Shown: positions 23,240 to 27,198 of the stretch, piece after piece
How the letters are laid out: every line of letters begins with the position of its first letter
How positions within the stretch are numbered: position 1 is the first letter of the stretch
Assembly (NCBI GenBank): GCA_900546515.1
Contig: URDG01000035.1
Span: forward strand, 1 to 27,198
DNA length: 27,198 nt
DNA from: an uncultured Eubacteriales bacterium
GTDB lineage: Bacteria; Bacillota; Clostridia; Oscillospirales; Oscillospiraceae
Direction: 5' to 3'
Position numbers and translations under genes: made by a program
Notes under the pieces: generated by a model
Seen by the model: the letters and a program-made list of their open reading frames with translations, nothing else
Databases searched by the model: none
What the model was told of the DNA's origin: nothing

Positions 23240-24439
23240 ATGCTATATGCTATAGTCGGTATGCTGGTCATAATACTTGACCAGGGGGTAAAGTATTGGG
23301 TCACGACCCACCTCATGGTCGGCACTGTTACCGAGCCCCTCATACCCGGTATTATCAGTCTTGTCCGACTGCATAATGACGGCGCTGCCTTCAGCTTCCT
23401 TGCCGGCGGTGGTGCGCGCATCTACTTTATTATTCTTACAGCAATATTCACCGTTGCCGTGATTATCGCTCTTGTGACGAATTTCATCTCCGGCCGTTTC
23501 GGCCGCTGGTGCCTCGTCCTTGTCACCGCAGGCGGTCTCTCCAACTGCCTTGACCGCGTGCTCTACGGCTATGTTGTGGATATGTTCAGGCTCGACCTGT
23601 TCCCCAACTTCGCTATTTTCAACGTGGCGGATATATTTATTACGGTCTTTGCCATCCTGTTTATAATTTATATCATCTTCGGCGGCGAGGGTAAGAGCAC
23701 TGACGATTACGACGAGTTCGATGAAGAAGATAATGAGGACGACGACCGCCCCTCTCTCCGCGACATGAAGGACAGCCTTTCCGCAGGTAAAAAACGCCCC
23801 GCAAAGACTTCAAAGCGTGACAGTGGCGACGAGGTCCGCGCGAAGAAATACCGCACGGACGAGGATGAGGACGACGAGGCTGCATCGCCGCGCTTCAATG
23901 CGCGCCGCAAGCAGGCGGACGATCTGCGCCCTGCGCAGAGTGCCGCCGCGCGCGCCGCAAAGCCGCTCGAAGGCTTCGGCAGGACTGCTGCGCCCGCTGC
24001 AAAGCCCGCGAAGTCCAAAAAGACGCTCTATGAAGAGGACTATGAGCGCTACAAGGCCGAGCACCCCGAGCTGAACGCCCAGTCCCGCAAGAGCACTGCA
24101 TCCGCGCCCAAGGCTCCCGCTTTCGATCCGGCTGATCCGTTTGCCGAATGGGAGCGCGCAAACGCCCGCGTCGAGTCCCGCCAGAACAACAGCTACACCG
24201 CAAAGGCCATGGGCGTCGCGCCCGAGCAACCGCGTAAAAAGGCTCCTGTGATAAGCGAGCCCGCAGTTGACGACGCAGCCGCTGCACAGCCCGCCGCCCC
24301 CGCAGCACCTGCGGCAGCTCCTAAGACCCAGCCCGCGGTTACAGCCCCCAAGGAGGCTCCCGCTGCAAAGTCTGCGCCTGCTGCCAAGCCCGCGAGCGAC
24401 GATTTTTCACTTGACGATATACTCAGCGAGTTCAAGTAA
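23240..24439 (+). CDS. lspA: Lipoprotein signal peptidase (signal peptidase II) with long cytoplasmic tail
   Basis: LspA is the membrane aspartyl peptidase that removes signal peptides from diacylglyceryl-prolipoproteins. Residues 1-148 hold four membrane helices and the family motifs: ILDQGVKYW, RLHNDGAAFS, GGLSNCLDR, and the catalytic aspartates Asp114 (GYVVDM) and Asp131 (FNVADIFI). Normal LspA ends near residue 150-165; this protein continues to 399. The extra 250 residues are hydrophilic: an acidic Asp/Glu block, then Lys/Arg-Ala-rich and Ala-Pro-rich stretches, ending DDFSLDDILSEFK. LspA C-termini face the cytoplasm, so the tail should too. AGGAG precedes ATG 23240. rluD starts within the stop codon (TAATG), the common lspA-rluD pairing. 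Confidence 0.92.
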   Translation: MLYAIVGMLVIILDQGVKYWVTTHLMVGTVTEPLIPGIISLVRLHNDGAAFSFLAGGGARIYFIILTAIFTVAVIIALVTNFISGRFGRWCLVLVTAGGLSNCLDRVLYGYVVDMFRLDLFPNFAIFNVADIFITVFAILFIIYIIFGGEGKSTDDYDEFDEEDNEDDDRPSLRDMKDSLSAGKKRPAKTSKRDSGDEVRAKKYRTDEDEDDEAASPRFNARRKQADDLRPAQSAAARAAKPLEGFGRTAAPAAKPAKSKKTLYEEDYERYKAEHPELNAQSRKSTASAPKAPAFDPADPFAEWERANARVESRQNNSYTAKAMGVAPEQPRKKAPVISEPAVDDAAAAQPAAPAAPAAAPKTQPAVTAPKEAPAAKSAPAAKPASDDFSLDDILSEFK

Positions 24440-25365
24440 TGGAAGAGAATAATATACTCATCATTTCTGCAGAGGAGAGCGGCGAAAGACTCGACGCTCT
24501 CCTCACGCATAATATTGTGGGGCTGTCGCGCAATGCTGCCCAGCGGCTCATAGAGGACGGCGCTGTTACTCGCGGCGGCGCGGTACTGAAAAAGAATTAC
24601 CGCTGTACCGCCAGTGACAGCTTCACGGTCGTGCTGCCCGAGCCCGGCGACGCGCCGCTTGAGGCGCAGGACATCCCTCTCGACATAGTATTCGAGGATG
24701 CAGACGTCATTGTCGTCAACAAGCCGCGCGGCATGGTCGTCCATCCCGCGCCCGGCCATCCTGACGGCACTCTTGTAAACGCTCTGCTCTGGCACTGCGG
24801 GGACAGTCTCTCCGGCATCGGCGGAGAGAAGCGCCCCGGCATCGTCCACCGTATAGATAAGGACACCTCCGGTCTACTTATTGTGGCGAAAAACGACTTC
24901 GCACATCAGGCGCTCTCCGCCCAGCTCGCTGACCGAAGTCTGTCGCGCGTGTATGAAGCTGTCGTCCGCGGCCGTATGCGCGAGGACTCAGGGACGGTCG
25001 ACCGTCCGATCGGCCGCCATCCTGCCGATCGCAAGCGCATGGCCGTGACCGAGAAGAATTCACGCAGTGCCGTCACGGACTGGAGCGTTCTTGCGCGCTA
25101 CAGCGGCTATACGCATGTGGAGTGTCATCTGCACACAGGGCGCACGCATCAGATACGTGTGCACATGGCCTCGATAGGTCATCCCCTGCTCGGCGACTAC
25201 ACCTATGGCGCCCCGTCGCCCGACAAAGGTCTTGAAGGGCAGTGTCTCCATGCACGGCGGCTCAAATTTATTCATCCGCGCAGCGGCGCTCAGATCTTGC
25301 TTGAGTCGGAGCTTCCGGCGTATTTCATAGACGTGCTGAATCGGCTCGGTCCGCAGACAGGCTGA
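24439..25365 (+). CDS. rluD: RluA/RluD-family pseudouridine synthase
   Basis: A 308-residue enzyme that isomerises uridine to pseudouridine, probably in 23S rRNA. An S4 RNA-binding domain opens the protein (ERLDALLTHNIVGLSRNAAQRLIEDGAVTRGG, residues about 16-48). The catalytic domain has VNKPRGMVVHPAPGH and HRIDKDTSGLLIVAK, where Asp140 is the nucleophile, followed by LHTGRTHQIRVHMASIGHPLLGD. The S4 domain and the position right after lspA match B. subtilis YlyB and E. coli RluD; the exact uridine targets cannot be read from sequence. The ATG overlaps the lspA stop by one base. Confidence 0.92.
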   Translation: MEENNILIISAEESGERLDALLTHNIVGLSRNAAQRLIEDGAVTRGGAVLKKNYRCTASDSFTVVLPEPGDAPLEAQDIPLDIVFEDADVIVVNKPRGMVVHPAPGHPDGTLVNALLWHCGDSLSGIGGEKRPGIVHRIDKDTSGLLIVAKNDFAHQALSAQLADRSLSRVYEAVVRGRMREDSGTVDRPIGRHPADRKRMAVTEKNSRSAVTDWSVLARYSGYTHVECHLHTGRTHQIRVHMASIGHPLLGDYTYGAPSPDKGLEGQCLHARRLKFIHPRSGAQILLESELPAYFIDVLNRLGPQTG

Positions 25366-25397
25366 TTTTCCGCAAATTTCAGGAGGTTAAGGTACAT

Positions 25398-25595
25398 ATG
25401 GACATGAAAAAAATCGTCAGGTTGGTTGTCGCAGTTGTAGTTATAGCCCTGCTGATCGCCGCTGCTGCCTTTATAGTGCGTCTCATCGGCGGGCTGATCT
25501 CAGGCGCATTCAATGCTATACTCGGCGTCCTTGTCGTCGTTGCTCTGGTCATCATCGTCGGCTGGATGTTCTGGTATGCCGGGAAGCATAAATGA
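25398..25595 (+). CDS. Small two-helix membrane protein, unknown function
   Basis: A 65-residue protein: MDMKKIVR, a hydrophobic helix (about 7-28), a short glycine-rich turn (LIGGLISGAFN) and a second helix (about 41-60), then WYAGKHK. The positive ends suggest both termini face the cytoplasm. AGGAGG is 11 nt before ATG 25398, with AAGG closer at 5 nt. It is the last gene before a strong terminator and probably shares the lspA-rluD transcript. I recognise no family. The 78 nt between its stop and the terminator show nothing else. Confidence 0.7.
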   Translation: MDMKKIVRLVVAVVVIALLIAAAAFIVRLIGGLISGAFNAILGVLVVVALVIIVGWMFWYAGKHK

Positions 25596-25673
25596 CCGGC
25601 CGGCCCTCGGGCAATGCCTTGCATATCGGCAAGTGCTCAAAATCATGCTCTTGTCAGCTGACGGTCATACAGA

Positions 25674-25710
25674 AAAGACTGCGGGGAAATATGATCCCCG
25701 CAGTCTTTTT
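25674..25710. terminator. Intrinsic terminator ending the plus-strand operon
   Basis: A perfect 13-bp stem AAAGACTGCGGGG/CCCCGCAGTCTTT with a 9-nt loop is followed by further T on the plus strand. On the minus strand TTTT follows as well, so it may also stop transcripts of the convergent dehydrogenase gene. Confidence 0.93.
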
Positions 25711-25787
25711 ATCTTCTTTGCAATATTAATGAGAACGTCCGGCCACGCCTCGTCAATTACCGGCCGGTAAAGTTCTTCTCCGCCGGT

Positions 25788-26750
25788 TCAGGTGTTGACA
25801 AGATTTATCGGCCTGCCGCTCTGGTAAGCGCGGATATTTTCCGCGGTGCTGTCCATAATGCGCTGCCGCGCCTCTATAGGCGCCCAGCTGATATGCGGTG
25901 TGATAAAGCAGTTTCTGGCCGTCAGCAGCGGATTATCGTTTTTTATCGGCTCCGTCGACACGACGTCCAGCCCTGCTGCGGCCACCTTTCCGCTGTTGAG
26001 CGCGTTTGCAAGCTCCTGTTCAACGATGAGCCCGCCGCGGCTGTTATTTATAATTATGACGCCGTCCTTCATCTTTCCAATGTTCTCTTTGTTTATTATC
26101 CCCTGCGTGTTCGGAAAAAGCGGACAGTGCAGAGATATAACATCTGCTTGCGCGAACAGCTCGTCCAGCTCCACATACTCCGCGATCTCGCGTCCGTTGT
26201 CGTTCGGCCGGCTGCCTCCTGCAAGCACGCGCATCCCCATAGCCTTTGCAATGCGCCCGACCTGCTGTCCGATACGTCCAAAGCCGATTATACCCATGGT
26301 CTTGCCGCTCAGCTCGATAAGCGGGTAATCCCAGAAGCACCAGTCCGGACAGCTCGTCCAGCGCCCTTGGTGAACGGCCTCCGAGTGATGCGCCACGCGG
26401 CTGCATATCTCCAGCAGCAGCGCTATCGCGTACTGTGCAACGGCCTGTGTGCCGTAATCCGGGACATTGCTGACCATGATATTCTTCAACCGTGCATGCT
26501 CCGTATCTATGACGTTATATCCCGTCCCAAGCACGGTGATATATTTCATATTCACGCAGGCATCCATCACTGCCGCGCTTACAGGCGTCTTGCTTGTGAC
26601 GACTATCTCCGCATCTCCTATTCTCTTTATTATCTCATTATCGGAATACGGCGTGCGGTCATATATCGTTACGCTGCCAAGCGCTTTTATTTTATCCCAA
26701 CTCAGATCGCCGGGATTCTCCGTATATCCGTCCAAAATCACTATCTTCAT
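25788..26750 (-). CDS. D-isomer-specific 2-hydroxyacid dehydrogenase
   Basis: A 320-residue NAD(P)-dependent enzyme that interconverts 2-oxoacids and D-2-hydroxyacids. The Rossmann motif is GIIGFGRIGQQVGRIAKAMG (residues 153-172). The catalytic triad is Arg238 (NNSRGGLI), Glu267 (VSTEPI) and His286 (TPHISWAP). The VLGTGYNVID stretch and overall length resemble glycerate/hydroxypyruvate reductases more than phosphoglycerate dehydrogenase, which would carry a C-terminal ACT domain. The precise substrate is uncertain. GGAGG lies 7 nt before ATG 26750. It is a single gene; AT-rich DNA upstream contains TATAAT-like sequences, but no well-spaced -35 box could be matched. Confidence 0.9.
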   Translation of the reverse strand: MKIVILDGYTENPGDLSWDKIKALGSVTIYDRTPYSDNEIIKRIGDAEIVVTSKTPVSAAVMDACVNMKYITVLGTGYNVIDTEHARLKNIMVSNVPDYGTQAVAQYAIALLLEICSRVAHHSEAVHQGRWTSCPDWCFWDYPLIELSGKTMGIIGFGRIGQQVGRIAKAMGMRVLAGGSRPNDNGREIAEYVELDELFAQADVISLHCPLFPNTQGIINKENIGKMKDGVIIINNSRGGLIVEQELANALNSGKVAAAGLDVVSTEPIKNDNPLLTARNCFITPHISWAPIEARQRIMDSTAENIRAYQSGRPINLVNT

Positions 26751-26830
26751 GTGTCTGCCTCCATTATAATTATATATGTAATTTATGCGTATTCTTTTTC
26801 TTTATACGGATAGCCGGACGTCAAATTAAA

Positions 26831-26864
26831 ATGCCCGCAGTTCTTTGTTTCGGACTGCGGGCAT
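26831..26864 (-). terminator. Second hairpin terminator downstream of the 5S gene
   Basis: A 13-bp stem (ATGCCCGCAGT... pairing with ...ACTGCGGGCAT, one G-T pair) with an 8-nt loop. On the minus strand it is followed by TTTTAATTT. It stands 36 nt beyond the first 5S terminator and shields the dehydrogenase gene from read-through. Confidence 0.75.
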
Positions 26865-26900
26865 AAAGCCAATTTTCGTTATATTGTATTTTTATATAAC

Positions 26901-26927
26901 AAAAACGCCTCAGCTATTGCCGAGGCG
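26901..26927 (-). terminator. Intrinsic terminator of the 5S rRNA transcript
   Basis: On the minus strand CGCCTCGGC-AATA-GCTGAGGCG (9 bp with one G-T pair) is followed by TTTTT, only 9 nt past the 5S 3' end. Confidence 0.9.
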
Positions 26928-26936
26928 CTTTTATAT

Positions 26937-27052
<116 letters not shown>

Positions 27053-27055
27053 TGC

Positions 27056-27073
27056 ATTTGGAACATACCAAAT
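27056..27073 (-). repeat. Small inverted repeat at the 5S transcription start
   Basis: ATTTGG-AACATA-CCAAAT is a perfect 6-bp inverted repeat. It lies between the -10 box and the mature 5S 5' end and overlaps the last two bases of the -10 box. It may form a short leader stem or be an operator; no function can be assigned. Confidence 0.4.
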
Positions 27074-27100
27074 ACTACACTATTTAATTCACACTGTCAA
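27072..27100 (-). promoter_or_regulatory. Promoter between tRNA-Lys and 5S rRNA
   Basis: On the minus strand a consensus -35 TTGACA (27095-27100) and TAGTAT (27072-27077) are 17 nt apart. The expected start near 27065 is about 13 nt ahead of the mature 5S 5' end. Confidence 0.75.
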
Positions 27101-27112
27101 GGGTTTTTATTC

Positions 27113-27138
27113 CGGAGACCGGAGAAATCCGATCTCCG
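27113..27138 (-). other. Hairpin between tRNA-Lys and the 5S promoter
   Basis: CGGAGATCGG/CCGGTCTCCG on the minus strand forms a 10-bp stem (one G-T pair) with a 6-nt loop, 5 nt after the tRNA 3' end. AATAAAAACC follows rather than a T-run, so it is either a weak terminator or a processing/stability element for the tRNA transcript. Confidence 0.45.
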
Positions 27139-27143
27139 AAATC

Positions 27144-27198
27144 TGGTACACCTTCAGGGACTCGAACCCTGGACACCCTGATTAAGAGTCAGGTGCTC
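27144..27198 (-). tRNA. tRNA-Lys(CTT), 3' part; 5' end outside the window
   Basis: On the minus strand the anticodon arm CCTGA-CTCTTAA-TCAGG gives anticodon CTT (lysine, AAG codons). A 5-nt variable region, a T-arm CAGGG-TTCGAGT-CCCTG, the acceptor 3' strand AAGGTGT, discriminator A and an encoded CCA follow. The D-arm and acceptor 5' strand lie beyond the right edge. Confidence 0.93.

Overview
The window looks like a chromosomal core segment of a GC-rich, endospore-forming member of the Clostridia, most likely in or near Oscillospiraceae. This is inferred from dipicolinate synthase genes (dpaA, dpaB) and spoIID, the gene order hfq - HlyD-like - yggS - sepF - divIVA - ileS - lspA - rluD, strong AGGAGG ribosome binding sites and AT-rich sigma-A promoters in otherwise GC-rich DNA. 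No insertion sequence, prophage, CRISPR array or attachment site was seen. No gap between genes exceeds 300 bases.

Left part (1-6230, mostly minus strand): the start of an Old Yellow Enzyme-type oxidoreductase running off the left edge; a secreted protein carrying ten tandem 7-residue YNN-type repeats; a MocR/GntR regulator that seems to lack its C-terminal subdomain; the sporulation pair dpaA-dpaB; a divergent dihydrofolate reductase gene; and spoIID.

Middle part (6283-15914): a plus-strand unit encodes an unknown 8-helix membrane protein and a DUF362 protein and ends at a bidirectional terminator. Facing it is a minus-strand operon miaB-mutS-CPBP protease-trmO. Two sigma-A-like promoters placed back to back and overlapping drive miaB leftward and mutL rightward, so the familiar miaB-mutS-mutL-miaA-hfq block is split into two divergent arms.

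Right part (13935-25710, plus strand): mutL, miaA, hfq, an HlyD-like membrane adaptor, yggS, sepF, divIVA, ileS, lspA with a long charged/Ala-Pro tail, rluD and a 65-residue membrane protein. The themes are mismatch repair, tRNA and rRNA modification, septum assembly and translation. Several gaps between these genes hold hairpins without a U-run just upstream of a ribosome binding site.

Right end (25788-27198, minus strand): a D-2-hydroxyacid dehydrogenase, two successive intrinsic terminators, a 5S rRNA gene with its own promoter, and the 3' part of tRNA-Lys(CTT).

Most of this is ordinary housekeeping DNA. I found no convincing new multi-gene system. The most unusual items are the heptad-repeat exported protein, the shortened MocR regulator, the LspA tail ending in an acidic DDILSEF-type motif, and the separately promoted 5S gene.
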